From the NCBI GenBank assembly GCA_020073345.1, contig JAIQFI010000001.1:186001-250000 (forward strand): DNA of 64,000 bases, in the 5' to 3' direction. Shown here piece by piece: positions 26,838 to 36,463 of this stretch (position 1 is its first letter; every line of letters starts with the position of its first letter). The notes under the pieces were generated by a model. It was not told the origin of the DNA, made no database searches, and saw only the letters and a program-made list of their open reading frames with translations. The stretch is from Terriglobia bacterium (GTDB taxonomy: Bacteria; Acidobacteriota; Terriglobia; Bryobacterales; Bryobacteraceae). The position numbers and the translations under genes are program-made.

Positions 26838-29800
26838 TTAGAAAACAAAGCGGCCCACGATCACGCCCTGCCGCGGCAGGAGGTTCGCCACGCTGCCGAA
26901 AGCGGTCGGGGTGGTGGTATTGATTTGACCGAAGCCGGAGGACGTGTTGCCGTTCGCGAGCCTGGTTTGAGTTGCGTTGGCGTTGCTGGCGGCGGGATCG
27001 CTCCAGAACCCGCGATTGAACACGTTCGTCAATTCCATCCGTATGTTGAAACTCATGCTCTCTTTAATCTGGAAGGTGCGGCCCAGGTTCATGTTCTCGA
27101 TCGGACGGCGCTGCGTCCGGTAGTCGCTGTAATAAGCGGCCGAGGTGCCGAACTGGCCGGTGGCCGGATCGGTCCACGCCTTCGGATTCAGCACGAAGGT
27201 CGTGTTCGGATCGTAACAGTGGCAGTTGAGATCCACAGTATACAGCGGCTGGCCGGGTACGCGATTCGCGAAACTGGCACCCTGGAAGAGGTAATTGTTC
27301 AGGCTGCTGTTGGCGGCGGGCACTGGGATGGGAGTGCCACTCCCGTATTGGAGGTACACGCCGTAGGTCCAATCCTTCGCCGCAAAGGAGAAAATCTTGT
27401 TACCACGAAGCTTCGGCGTAGTGTAGTTTGCCGAGATGTTGAACAGGTAGGGCTGGTCGTATCTCGAAATATACTTGTTCGTGCTCCGGTTGAAGACATC
27501 GTTGAAAACTGCGTTACCCGTAGTGCCCGGATTGGGCTCGCCGATCTCAGTGCCATTCGTAAGTGACTTCTGCCAAGTGAATGTGCCGAGCAAGGTCAGT
27601 CCATGGGAGAGGCGCTTGGTAGCCTTGACCTGTAGCGAATCGTACCAGGTCTTCCCCAGAGGGTCCCAGTAAACGGGAATGGTGGTAAATTGCGGGAACG
27701 GTCGTAACAACTGGGCTACAGTCTGCGTGAGAGGGAACCCCGCGTAGGCCGGCTTGTTGAATCCACGCGCCGCCGCCGTCGGCGAATTCAGCAGCGACCT
27801 CAACAGGGCCTGGTCAGCCGCGCTGTTAATGTCGATGTTGTACGCTTTCAGGCTGTCCGGCGTGTTTGCATCCAGGTTTAGCAGCGCAGGCGCCTGCCAC
27901 CACACGCCACGGTTGGCTACGTACGCGGCTTCGACTACCATGTCGCGGAAGATTTCGCGCTGTACGCCGGCGCTCCACTGGTATTGCCTGGCCGGCCGGC
28001 CAGCGTTCTGGTCCATGAATACGGGTCCGGTTCCGGGAACCGGAGCCGAGGTCGGAAACTGGCCCGCATTGAAGTTGGGCCAGGCCGGCGGGTACGCGGT
28101 CGTCGGGTAACCTTGCGCCAGGGTCGTGATCGGAGAGCCGAAGGTGGGCGTGGCGTTGCTGGCGGAGGAGCCGGCCAATCCGCCGGCGGCGTTGTTGTTT
28201 ACGGCGGTTCCGCCGTACACGATGCCAAAACCCACACGGATCACGGTCTTGGGGTCCAGTTGATAGGCGACGCCTAAGCGGGGTCCGAAGGCGAAGGGGT
28301 AATTGTGGGCAATGTCGCAGTTGCAGCGGCCCGGCCCTGAGTTTCCGTCATAGATCGCAGCCCCCAGCCTGCCGCCGGCCGATGGATTCGGCGTGGTAGC
28401 AGAAAACTCCGGGGCACGGCCGTACTGTTCACGCAAGTACGTCGAATAGTCGTAACGTAAACCGTAATCCAGTGTCAGCTTGCGAGTCACCTTCCAGGTG
28501 TCCTGGGCATACAGCCCGAACTGCTTCTTGCCCATTCGGGGTGTCGTGAGTCTGGAGATGCCGATGGAATCAGCCCCACCCAGAAGGAAACTGGCGTACG
28601 CGAAACCGGCATTGAAACCTGCCACCGGGGTGTTTTGAAAAGGTTGTCCGGTTTCCGCGGGGGCGAATGTGTACGTACCGAGAGTGTTTCCATTTACTTT
28701 CGGCGGATAGCCTTGGGTCTGGAATTCCGAGCCGAACTTATAGGTATGATTGCCCCGGACGGAGGTGACGTTTAGGTTGAACGAGGGGGTCTGGGTGATT
28801 TGGTTCGATCCTGCTTCTGAGCCAATGGTCTTGATACCTCCGGTTCCGTTCCCGGTAGGATTGGCCAGGGTAGCACCCTGGAGCAATCCGGAGATGGTTG
28901 GGAACCAAGTGTGAGACATGCCCCCCTTGAGGCCCAGTTGCGCTTCCGCGTCGTAATTCGTGAGCTCGCCGGTTCTGGTCACGGAGGGAACCAGAAAATA
29001 ATTGCTCCGGTAACCTGCTCCGAAGTGCAACAACGTCGTCGCGGTCAGCGAGTAATCGTAGTTCAGACGATACAGAGGCGCGTTTTGGAAGGTTCCGAGA
29101 GCTTCCGTAATCGGGTCCGGGAATCCGTCGGACCGCCCGAAAATTGTGTTCCCATCCGGATTCGAGGTCTTCGTGCGTTGGTAGAAAAACGACAGTTTGC
29201 CTTTAGGTCCGATGGTCTGGTCGGCCTTGATCGACGGAACCTCGGTCGTTCGATGCGTTCCATAAGCCTGCAGGTAGTTCCTGATCAGCCCGTTGGGCGT
29301 GGGCCCGCTAGGCCCCGGAAACAGCGCCTGAATTTTCGCGGCGACCGGATCGAAGCGGTCGATAGGAATCTTGTTATTCGGGAACTGGTCCCGAACCTGC
29401 ACGCCGTTGACCAGCTGCACGGTTTTGGGGTCGAATATCTGGCCTTCGAGCACCTGGCGCTGGAGAGGATCCCCGTTAGGGCAGCTCGGTGATGGACAGA
29501 TGACGTGAGTAATTGCCCCAGGACTGCAATTGGCTGGAATGGCGCAAGTAAAATCACCGGTGCGATACGCTGCGATAGGAATGGTTTGAAACTGGTTGTT
29601 GACCTCAGTGGTCTCCCGGAATTGCTCGAAGCTGAAGAAGAAGAACGTCTTATCCCGGCCGTTGTACACCTTGGGAATCCAAACCGGACCGCCCACGGTA
29701 AACCCATAATCGTTCCTGCGCGCGCGGGGGCGGGGATTACCGGTGGGACTATTGGTGTACGGATTCCCCGCGTTGAAAACTTCGTTGACGAAGTAATCGT

Positions 29801-30560
29801 AAGCCGTCCCGTGGAACTGGTTGGTGCCGGACTTCATCGTGACGTTGAAGACGCCGCCGCCCACCTGGCCATATTCAGCCGCGAAATTACTGGTCTGAAT
29901 CGCGAACTCCTGAATCGCATCCACGCTGGGCTGGGTCTGCGCGGGAACTCCGGGTGTACCGGTGTTGGATGCATCCTGGCCCTCGATCCGGAAGGATTGC
30001 GAGTTGCCGGGGGTGCCGTTAATGCGTACCAGAGCATTAGGAACGAACGTCGTTCCGGGGATCAATTGCACCGCGGAGTACGGGTTGCGAATGCCCGCGC
30101 TTCCGGAGAGCGTGCCCCCGATCCCCAATACCGGGAGCTCATCCAAGGTCTTGGCGGCTACGTTGTGACTCAACTCGCCGCTTTCAGTCTTGAGCAGCGT
30201 GGCCGCTTCGGTGACGGTTACGGAATCGGAAGTGGCCCCCACTTCCAAAGTGACGTCGATTCGCAAAGTTTGCGCGACCTGCACCGTAAGGCCCGAGCGG
30301 GTGTATTTCTTAAAACCGGGTACGGTGACCGTGACCTGGTAGCTACCGACCGGTAGCTGCACCAGCGTGTAGTTTCCCGTAGTCGACGTTGCGCCCTCAT
30401 ACGCCACTCCGGTTTCCACGTTCTTAGCCTGAATCGGCGCATTGGCGACCACGGCTCCCGCCGGATCGGATACAGTTCCAGTGATCGTTCCGCGATCGCT
30501 CTGGGCGAACGCGCAGACGCCAAGCACGAGACAGCAAACAGAAAGAGACAGTAACCTCAT
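26838..30560 (-). CDS. Oar-like TonB-dependent outer-membrane protein, copy 1
   Basis: A 1240-residue outer-membrane beta-barrel. A signal peptide (LSLSVCCLVLGVCAFAQ) is followed by a carboxypeptidase-regulatory-like domain (GTITGTVSDPAGAVV, residues ~22-105), a plug-like domain (LLKTESGELSHNV onwards) and a barrel that ends in GVIVGRFVF with the terminal Phe expected for BAM insertion. Such proteins are abundant in Solibacter and may import polymers or act in adhesion; substrate unknown. The ATG at 30560 has AAGGGGG seven bases upstream and is preferred to a TTG at 30566. Closely similar at both ends to the next gene upstream (30719-34396). Confidence 0.9.
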   Translation of the reverse strand: MRLLSLSVCCLVLGVCAFAQSDRGTITGTVSDPAGAVVANAPIQAKNVETGVAYEGATSTTGNYTLVQLPVGSYQVTVTVPGFKKYTRSGLTVQVAQTLRIDVTLEVGATSDSVTVTEAATLLKTESGELSHNVAAKTLDELPVLGIGGTLSGSAGIRNPYSAVQLIPGTTFVPNALVRINGTPGNSQSFRIEGQDASNTGTPGVPAQTQPSVDAIQEFAIQTSNFAAEYGQVGGGVFNVTMKSGTNQFHGTAYDYFVNEVFNAGNPYTNSPTGNPRPRARRNDYGFTVGGPVWIPKVYNGRDKTFFFFSFEQFRETTEVNNQFQTIPIAAYRTGDFTCAIPANCSPGAITHVICPSPSCPNGDPLQRQVLEGQIFDPKTVQLVNGVQVRDQFPNNKIPIDRFDPVAAKIQALFPGPSGPTPNGLIRNYLQAYGTHRTTEVPSIKADQTIGPKGKLSFFYQRTKTSNPDGNTIFGRSDGFPDPITEALGTFQNAPLYRLNYDYSLTATTLLHFGAGYRSNYFLVPSVTRTGELTNYDAEAQLGLKGGMSHTWFPTISGLLQGATLANPTGNGTGGIKTIGSEAGSNQITQTPSFNLNVTSVRGNHTYKFGSEFQTQGYPPKVNGNTLGTYTFAPAETGQPFQNTPVAGFNAGFAYASFLLGGADSIGISRLTTPRMGKKQFGLYAQDTWKVTRKLTLDYGLRYDYSTYLREQYGRAPEFSATTPNPSAGGRLGAAIYDGNSGPGRCNCDIAHNYPFAFGPRLGVAYQLDPKTVIRVGFGIVYGGTAVNNNAAGGLAGSSASNATPTFGSPITTLAQGYPTTAYPPAWPNFNAGQFPTSAPVPGTGPVFMDQNAGRPARQYQWSAGVQREIFRDMVVEAAYVANRGVWWQAPALLNLDANTPDSLKAYNIDINSAADQALLRSLLNSPTAAARGFNKPAYAGFPLTQTVAQLLRPFPQFTTIPVYWDPLGKTWYDSLQVKATKRLSHGLTLLGTFTWQKSLTNGTEIGEPNPGTTGNAVFNDVFNRSTNKYISRYDQPYLFNISANYTTPKLRGNKIFSFAAKDWTYGVYLQYGSGTPIPVPAANSSLNNYLFQGASFANRVPGQPLYTVDLNCHCYDPNTTFVLNPKAWTDPATGQFGTSAAYYSDYRTQRRPIENMNLGRTFQIKESMSFNIRMELTNVFNRGFWSDPAASNANATQTRLANGNTSSGFGQINTTTPTAFGSVANLLPRQGVIVGRFVF

Positions 30561-30622
30561 GACCAACCCCCTTAAAGCGCGAAAGCGGAATGACCCACTT
30601 CCGCATCGACCACTGGGAAGTT

Positions 30623-30651
30623 ACTCTACACCCGTAAGCGACCGGCGTCAA
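30623..30651 (-). promoter_or_regulatory. Sigma-70 promoter of oar copy 1 (TTGACG-17-TAGAGT)
   Basis: On the minus strand TTGACG and TAGAGT are separated by exactly 17 bases, and the start codon lies about 63 bases from the -10. The same -35 and almost the same spacer recur upstream of the second oar gene, which supports function. Confidence 0.75.
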
Positions 30652-30679
30652 GCAGTTGAGGCGGGTGCAATGATGTCAG

Positions 30680-30700
30680 GAGCGGCTAAACGCTCTTTTT
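30680..30700 (+). terminator. Weak hairpin with T-run between the oar genes
   Basis: GAGCG and CGCTC pair around a six-base loop and are followed by TTTTT on the plus strand. No plus-strand gene ends here, so its role is doubtful; on the minus strand, where oar copy 2 ends at 30719, the U-run is missing. Confidence 0.3.
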
Positions 30701-30718
30701 GAACGCAAAACCCTGCGC

Positions 30719-33700
30719 TTAAAACGTGATGCGAGCCACGATGTTGCCTTGCCGCGGGGCGATGGGCGCCAGGTTCAACAGGGCCCCGAAGCCTGAAGCA
30801 GTGGTGCCGTTCGGATTGCGAACCTGGACACTAGTAGTCGCATTCGTCAGGTTGAGGATCGTAGGAGTGCCCCCGACGGCCGCCGCGCCCGTGCCTACGC
30901 TGGCGATGAAAGCGCGGTTGAAGATGTTGCTGAATTCACCGCGAATACTGAAGCTGATTCTCTCGGCAAACCGGAAGGTCCGCCCGATATTCAGATTCTC
31001 CTGAGGACGGCGCTGCTGCCGGTAATCGGTGTAGTACGCGGCCGCAGTTCCAAACGTGCCGGGAGCGGGCTCGGCCCAGGCTTTCGGATTCAGAATGAAG
31101 GTGTTCCGCGGGTCGTAACAATGGCAATTCTGGTCCACGGTGAATAGTGGCACATCAGGCACGCGGTTGGCGAAGGTGCTCTGACCCAGGATGCTCGCCA
31201 GCGGCGGATTGCCGGCTATGCCCTGGGCGCTGGGAGCCAGATACGGCTGACCGCTGCGGTAGGCGACGAACATCCCCAAAGTCCAATCGCGGGTGACCGC
31301 CCCTAAAATCTTGTTTCCGGGCGCCTTCGGCGTAACGTAACTAAACGAGAACACCAGCACGAGCGGCTGGTCTGTGGACGAGATGTACTTGCCGTTCGGC
31401 CGGTTGAAAATATCGTTGAGCGACCCACTCGAAGCGGTACCAAAATTGGGTTCGCGATCCGCTCCCATGATTAGATTCTTCTCCCAGGTAAATGCGGTGC
31501 TGAAACTCAGTCCGTGGGAGAACCGCTTGTCGCCTTTCACTTGTAGTGAGTCATACCAGGTCTTGCCGAGCGGGTCATAAGCGATCGGTATCGTAGTGAA
31601 CTGCGGGAAGGGCCGCAGGGACTGAAATACTGTCTGGGATAGATTGAAGCCAGCGTACGGCGGGGTGTTGAATCCGCGGGCCACCGATGCCGCCGAACTC
31701 AAGGAAGACGCCAACAGCGTCCGGTCCGCCAGGTTATTAATCGGATCAAGGCCACGCGCGTTCAGGCGCGCGTAGGACACCGCGTTGTAATCGATCATTC
31801 CAGGGGCCTGCCACCAGATCCCGCGATTGCCCACGTAGGTGGCCTCCACCACGAAGTCCTTGGTGATCTCGCGTTGGAGCCCGATACTCCATTGATACTG
31901 TCTCGCCGGCCGCCCTGCATTAGGGTCGTAACTAGTGGGGCCAGGGCCTGGGGTCGGGAAACTAGTGGGGAAAAAAGCAGGATCGTAGCTCGGCCAAGCC
32001 CGAGGATTAAATTGACTTAGGTAGCCCGTCGACAATGTCGTCAGGGCATTGCCAAAGATAGGGGCGGTTCCGGAACCCGACGCATTGGCAACCGTAGCGG
32101 CAGCTCCGTTGTTCTGTTCGGTGCCGTTGTAGACAATGCCAAAGCCGGCGCGAAGGACTGTTTTGGAAATGATTTGATAGGCGACCCCGAGCCGTGGACC
32201 AAAAGCAAACGGGTAGTTATGAGAAATGTTGCAGTTGCACCGAAGCGGTCCGTTCCCGTCGTAAATTGCGGCGCCCGGGATGCCCGCCTTCGGATTGATG
32301 GCGGTGGACGAAAAACCCGGCGCGCGCCCATACTGCTCCTGTAAGTACGTCGAGTAGTCATAGCGGAGACCATAATCCAGCGTGAGTTTACGCGTTATTT
32401 TCCAGGTGTCCTGGGCATATAGGCCGAGTTGTTTCTTGCCCAGCCGGGGATCGGTTGGTCCCGACATAGCGATCGACTTGACTTGACCCAAAAGGAAGCT
32501 GGCGTACCCCAAACCAACATTGGCTCCGCCCACGGCAGTCTGCTGGAACGGCTGGCCAGTCTGGTCGGCGGCGAACGTGTACGTGCCGTCGTTGCCGATG
32601 GCCGGGGCTATCGAGCCCTCAGTCTTGAATTCCGCCCCGTACTTAAACGTGTGATTGTTTTTGACCGATGTCAGATAGGCCACAAACGTGGGAGTCTGGG
32701 TAACCGGGTAAACTGCCGGAGTGGTCTCGCCGAAATCCTTCATGCCGCCCAACAAAGGGTCCGACAGAGATGCAATGCGCGGAAGCAACAGGTGGAGCAG
32801 GCCGCCTTTCAAGCCGAGTTCCTTCTCGGCATCGAAGGGCGCGCCCGTGGAGACGGTCTGCCCGTCCGCAGTCAGGGACGGAGTTCCGAAAGACGTCTTA
32901 CGGTAGCCTGCGCCCAAGTGCAGCAACATGGTCGGCGTGAGAGTGTAGTCGAAGTTCAGCCGGTACAGCGGAGACTTGACGAAAGAGGCGAGCGAAGTTG
33001 TCAGGTGGCCGGGCAAACCATCCCCCTGCTGAAGCCCTGTTCCGCCGATCGTATCCTGGCCGGAGCGCTGCCAGAAGAACGTGAGCTTCGCCTTGGATCC
33101 AATCGCTTGGTCGACCTTAATCGACGGGACGTAACGTTTGTCCGAACTGGGATACGGATTGATGAAGTTGTTGATAAGAGCACCTGAGTTGGCTCCGATC
33201 GGCGCCGGGAACAGATTCTGGAGCTTCACCGAAACGGGATCGAACCGTGTGGGATCGATCTTGTTGCCCACGAACTGATCCCGGTAAACCTTGCCCGTAG
33301 CGGCATCGGTATGGAACGAAAGGGGATCGTAGATCATCCCCTGGAGCATGGTCCGGTTCAAGGGATCCACTCCAACCGTTCGCGCGTTGGGCAGAATCGC
33401 CGCGCTGAAATCGCCCAGGCGATAGGCCGCAGTCGGAACGGTCTTGGGATCGTTGGCGTTGGTTTGGGTTACCTTGTACTGTTCCCAGCTGATAAAGAAG
33501 AAAGTCTTATCGCGGCCGTTGTAGATTTTGGGAATCCACACCGGGCCACCGATAGTGTAGCCATAGTCGTTTCGACGGGTGACCGGCCTGAGGAGCTTCC
33601 CGTTTCCGTTGTCGGTGTAGGGCTGGCCCGCGTTCAGCGCTTCGTTGACCAAATACTCGTAGACGCTGCCATGGAACTGATTGGTGCCCGACCTCATGGT

Positions 33701-34396
33701 GATGTTCAAGACCCCGCCGCCCACTTGCCCGTATTCGGCGGCAAAATTGGAGGTCTGGACGGCCACTTCCTGGATGGCATCGACGCTGGGCTGGTTCTGC
33801 GTGGGGAAACTGGGCAACTGGGCATTGGACGCATCCTGCCCTTCAATCCGGTAGTTGGCCGAGTTAGACGGAGCGCCGTTGACGCGGATGTCGCTCGCCG
33901 ATACGGTGCCCGGAATCATGTCCATGATGCGGTACGGGTTGCGAAGTCCCGCGGTGACGACGAATAGAGGAAGCTCTTTCAACTGGCCTACGTTGACGGT
34001 GTGGCTGAGCTCTCCGCTTTCCGTCTTCAAGAGCGGAGCCGCTTCCGTGACGGTGACCGCCTCCGAGGTCGCCCCGACCTCAAGCGGGACGTCGACGCGC
34101 AGGGTTTGTGCAACGCCCACCTGCAGGCCCGTGCGGACATACTTCTTGAATCCCTGGACAACGACCGTCAGTTCGTAGTTGCCCACCGGCAACTGGAGCA
34201 GCGCGTAGTTGCCGGTGGTCGACGCCGCGGCTTCGTACAAGGCGCCGGTCTCAACGTTTCTGGCTTGAATGGGCGCACTGGCAACCACAGCACCTGCCGG
34301 ATCGGAAACGGTTCCCGTAATGGTTCCGCGGTCGCTCTGCGCGAGCGCGCTCACGGCCAGCACCAGACAGCAGACGGAAAGAGACAAAAACCTCAT
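30719..34396 (-). CDS. Oar-like TonB-dependent outer-membrane protein, copy 2
   Basis: A 1225-residue paralogue of the protein encoded at 26838-30560, with the same layout: signal peptide (LSLSVCCLVLAVSALAQ), carboxypeptidase-regulatory domain (GTITGTVSDPAGAVV), plug (VTEAAPLLKTESGELSHTV), and a barrel ending GNIVARITF. The plug turn differs (KELPLFVVTAGLRNPYRIMD against DELPVLGIGG in copy 1), and the middle and loops diverge, as expected for duplicated receptors with different ligands. The ATG at 34396 shares the AAGGGGG-type ribosome binding site region (ACCAACCCCCTTA on the plus strand). It is divergent from mutL. Substrate unknown. Confidence 0.9.
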   Translation of the reverse strand: MRFLSLSVCCLVLAVSALAQSDRGTITGTVSDPAGAVVASAPIQARNVETGALYEAAASTTGNYALLQLPVGNYELTVVVQGFKKYVRTGLQVGVAQTLRVDVPLEVGATSEAVTVTEAAPLLKTESGELSHTVNVGQLKELPLFVVTAGLRNPYRIMDMIPGTVSASDIRVNGAPSNSANYRIEGQDASNAQLPSFPTQNQPSVDAIQEVAVQTSNFAAEYGQVGGGVLNITMRSGTNQFHGSVYEYLVNEALNAGQPYTDNGNGKLLRPVTRRNDYGYTIGGPVWIPKIYNGRDKTFFFISWEQYKVTQTNANDPKTVPTAAYRLGDFSAAILPNARTVGVDPLNRTMLQGMIYDPLSFHTDAATGKVYRDQFVGNKIDPTRFDPVSVKLQNLFPAPIGANSGALINNFINPYPSSDKRYVPSIKVDQAIGSKAKLTFFWQRSGQDTIGGTGLQQGDGLPGHLTTSLASFVKSPLYRLNFDYTLTPTMLLHLGAGYRKTSFGTPSLTADGQTVSTGAPFDAEKELGLKGGLLHLLLPRIASLSDPLLGGMKDFGETTPAVYPVTQTPTFVAYLTSVKNNHTFKYGAEFKTEGSIAPAIGNDGTYTFAADQTGQPFQQTAVGGANVGLGYASFLLGQVKSIAMSGPTDPRLGKKQLGLYAQDTWKITRKLTLDYGLRYDYSTYLQEQYGRAPGFSSTAINPKAGIPGAAIYDGNGPLRCNCNISHNYPFAFGPRLGVAYQIISKTVLRAGFGIVYNGTEQNNGAAATVANASGSGTAPIFGNALTTLSTGYLSQFNPRAWPSYDPAFFPTSFPTPGPGPTSYDPNAGRPARQYQWSIGLQREITKDFVVEATYVGNRGIWWQAPGMIDYNAVSYARLNARGLDPINNLADRTLLASSLSSAASVARGFNTPPYAGFNLSQTVFQSLRPFPQFTTIPIAYDPLGKTWYDSLQVKGDKRFSHGLSFSTAFTWEKNLIMGADREPNFGTASSGSLNDIFNRPNGKYISSTDQPLVLVFSFSYVTPKAPGNKILGAVTRDWTLGMFVAYRSGQPYLAPSAQGIAGNPPLASILGQSTFANRVPDVPLFTVDQNCHCYDPRNTFILNPKAWAEPAPGTFGTAAAYYTDYRQQRRPQENLNIGRTFRFAERISFSIRGEFSNIFNRAFIASVGTGAAAVGGTPTILNLTNATTSVQVRNPNGTTASGFGALLNLAPIAPRQGNIVARITF

Positions 34397-34476
34397 GACC
34401 AACCCCCTTAGCCGAGAATAACGCCTAACCCGGAAATGGATCGACGATCACCCATCCCCTTTCGAAACTGCTCGGG

Positions 34477-34505
34477 AGTTTACACCCGCGAGCGACCGGC
34501 GTCAA
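34477..34505 (-). promoter_or_regulatory. Sigma-70 promoter of oar copy 2 (TTGACG-17-TAAACT)
   Basis: TTGACG and TAAACT are 17 bases apart on the minus strand, about 75 bases before the oar copy 2 start. The element is nearly identical to the one upstream of copy 1 (30623-30651). Confidence 0.8.
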
Positions 34506-34519
34506 GCCGTGAGGCCGGG

Positions 34520-34528
34520 TGCCATAAT
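34520..34528 (+). promoter_or_regulatory. Extended -10 element of mutL, leaderless arrangement
   Basis: TGCCATAAT, an extended -10, ends six bases before the mutL ATG, so transcription should start at the start codon. The -35 position coincides with the -35 of the opposing oar promoter (34500-34505). Confidence 0.45.
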
Positions 34529-34534
34529 GCCGGT

Positions 34535-36433
34535 ATGGGCCGCATCCGTATCCTGTCCGACACCGTCGCGAACAAAATCGCGGCCGGAGAGGTCGTGGAG
34601 CGGCCAGCCAGCGTGGTCAAGGAGCTGCTCGAAAACTCACTGGATGCCGGGGCGAGCGAATTTCGCATTGAGGTCGAAGCCGGCGGGCGAAGGCTGATCC
34701 GCCTGGCCGACGATGGCTCCGGAATGCTCCGCGACGATGCGCTGCTGGCCTTCGAGCGCCACGCCACCAGCAAGCTGGCCGACGTGAAGGATCTGCTCTC
34801 GATCGCCACGCTGGGATTTCGCGGTGAAGCGCTGCCCTCCATCGCTTCGGTGTCGCGGTTGCTGCTCGAAACCCGTTCGCCCGAGGAGCAATCCGGAACG
34901 GCGGTCGAATTCGCCGGCGGAAAACTGCTGCGGTGCGACGAAGCGGCGCTGGGAGCCGGTACCGTCATCACCATTCGCGATCTGTTCTTCAACGTTCCGG
35001 CGCGCAAGAAGTTCCTGCGGTCCGAGCAGACCGAAATCGCCCACATCGCCTCGCTGGTCACGCACTATAGCCTGGCGCATCCCGGTAAGACATTCGTGCT
35101 GCGGCACAACAATGCCGAGCTGCTCAGCGTCACTCCGGTGGCGACACTCCGCGAACGCGTGTTTCAGGTGTTCGGCAGCCAGATTCTTGACGATCTGGTG
35201 GATCTGGGCGATCGCAACCGGGACCTGAATATGCCGACCGAGCCAGAAGAGCCGCAGTTCACTCGGCGATTCCGGCTGCGGGGATTCGTCAGCGGTCCGC
35301 AGGTTCAGAAATACAACCGCAACTCGATCTACTTGTTCGTCAACGGCCGCCTGATTCGCGACCGCCTGCTGCTGCATGCGATTTCGGCCGCGTATCACAA
35401 TCTGATGCCGCCGGCTTGTTATCCCTTCGCGCTGCTGTTTCTGGATTGCGACGCCGAAGAAGTCGACGTCAACGTGCATCCGTCCAAGACCGAAGTGCGG
35501 TTCCGGCACGGATCGGTGGTCCATGATTTCGTCCGCGATACCATTCGCGATATCCTCATGGCCCAGCGGCCGGCGTCGAATATCCCAGCCCCCACGCCTC
35601 CGCAGCCTGGAGCCGGGCTGCCGTTCTCGGAGTTCAGCCAGCGAATCGAGAGTATGAACTTTCCCTCCTTCAGCGCGGCGGCGGCAAGTACGGATACTGC
35701 CGTGTTGCCGGAATTCATTTTGCGGCGTCCCGTTTCGCCCGAGCCTAGATTCGAGTTTGAACCGGCCCCGCCAACACAGAAACTGGCCATGCCCGACACG
35801 CATGGGCCGCTCTTCCCGGACGCTGAACCTCTGAGTCCCGAAAGTCTGGATGCGCTGAGCGACCTCCGCCCGCTGGGACAGATCCATGACAGCTTCATCA
35901 TCGCCGCGGGACGCGACGGGTTGTGGATCATCGACCAGCACGTAGCCCATGAACGGATTCTGTTCGAACAAGTGTTAGCCCAGCGCGCCAGCGGCGGGAC
36001 CGAGAGCCAGCGGCTGCTGGTGCCCCTGGTGATCGGCCTGAGCGCCGCGCAGCAGATCGAATACGCGCGCATCGCCGAGGAACTGGACGCGCTGGGATTC
36101 GAGACCGAGCCGTTCGGCAACCGCACGGTCGCGGTGAAAGCAGCGCCGGCCGGTATTCCCGCGCCGGAGATCGAAAAAGTGCTGTTTGAAATCCTGGAAA
36201 TTTCAGAGCGGGAACTGCGCGGCGCCTCGCTCGATGATGTTCGCCGCGCCATGGCTGCCTCCATTGCCTGCCGCGCCGCCATCAAGATCAACATGCGGCT
36301 GGAGCCGGCCAAAATCGACTGGCTGCTGCGGAGCCTCGCGGCGACTTCCTGTCCCATGAGCTGCCCGCACGGGCGTCCCATCGCGCTGCGCTACTCGACC
36401 CGCGATATTCTGAAGAGCTTCCATCGCATCTGA
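34535..36433 (+). CDS. mutL: DNA mismatch repair protein MutL
   Basis: A 632-residue GHKL ATPase that couples MutS recognition to strand incision. N-terminal motifs are VANKIAAGEVVERPASVVKE, LLENSLDAGA, LADDGSGM and FRGEALPSIASVS. After a Pro-rich linker (about 375-450) the C-terminal domain has DQHVAHERILFE, which keeps the Asp, His and two Glu of the endonuclease metal motif DQHAxxExxxxE but with Val for Ala, plus ACRAAIKI and SCPHGRPIALRY. This fits a nicking MutL of a MutH-less bacterium. The frame is open to 34436, but the ATG at 34535 starts the conserved domain and follows an extended -10. MutS is not in the window. Confidence 0.95.
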   Translation: MGRIRILSDTVANKIAAGEVVERPASVVKELLENSLDAGASEFRIEVEAGGRRLIRLADDGSGMLRDDALLAFERHATSKLADVKDLLSIATLGFRGEALPSIASVSRLLLETRSPEEQSGTAVEFAGGKLLRCDEAALGAGTVITIRDLFFNVPARKKFLRSEQTEIAHIASLVTHYSLAHPGKTFVLRHNNAELLSVTPVATLRERVFQVFGSQILDDLVDLGDRNRDLNMPTEPEEPQFTRRFRLRGFVSGPQVQKYNRNSIYLFVNGRLIRDRLLLHAISAAYHNLMPPACYPFALLFLDCDAEEVDVNVHPSKTEVRFRHGSVVHDFVRDTIRDILMAQRPASNIPAPTPPQPGAGLPFSEFSQRIESMNFPSFSAAAASTDTAVLPEFILRRPVSPEPRFEFEPAPPTQKLAMPDTHGPLFPDAEPLSPESLDALSDLRPLGQIHDSFIIAAGRDGLWIIDQHVAHERILFEQVLAQRASGGTESQRLLVPLVIGLSAAQQIEYARIAEELDALGFETEPFGNRTVAVKAAPAGIPAPEIEKVLFEILEISERELRGASLDDVRRAMAASIACRAAIKINMRLEPAKIDWLLRSLAATSCPMSCPHGRPIALRYSTRDILKSFHRI

Positions 36434-36463
36434 ACTCTGATAACGTTGACTGAATAGCGACAC

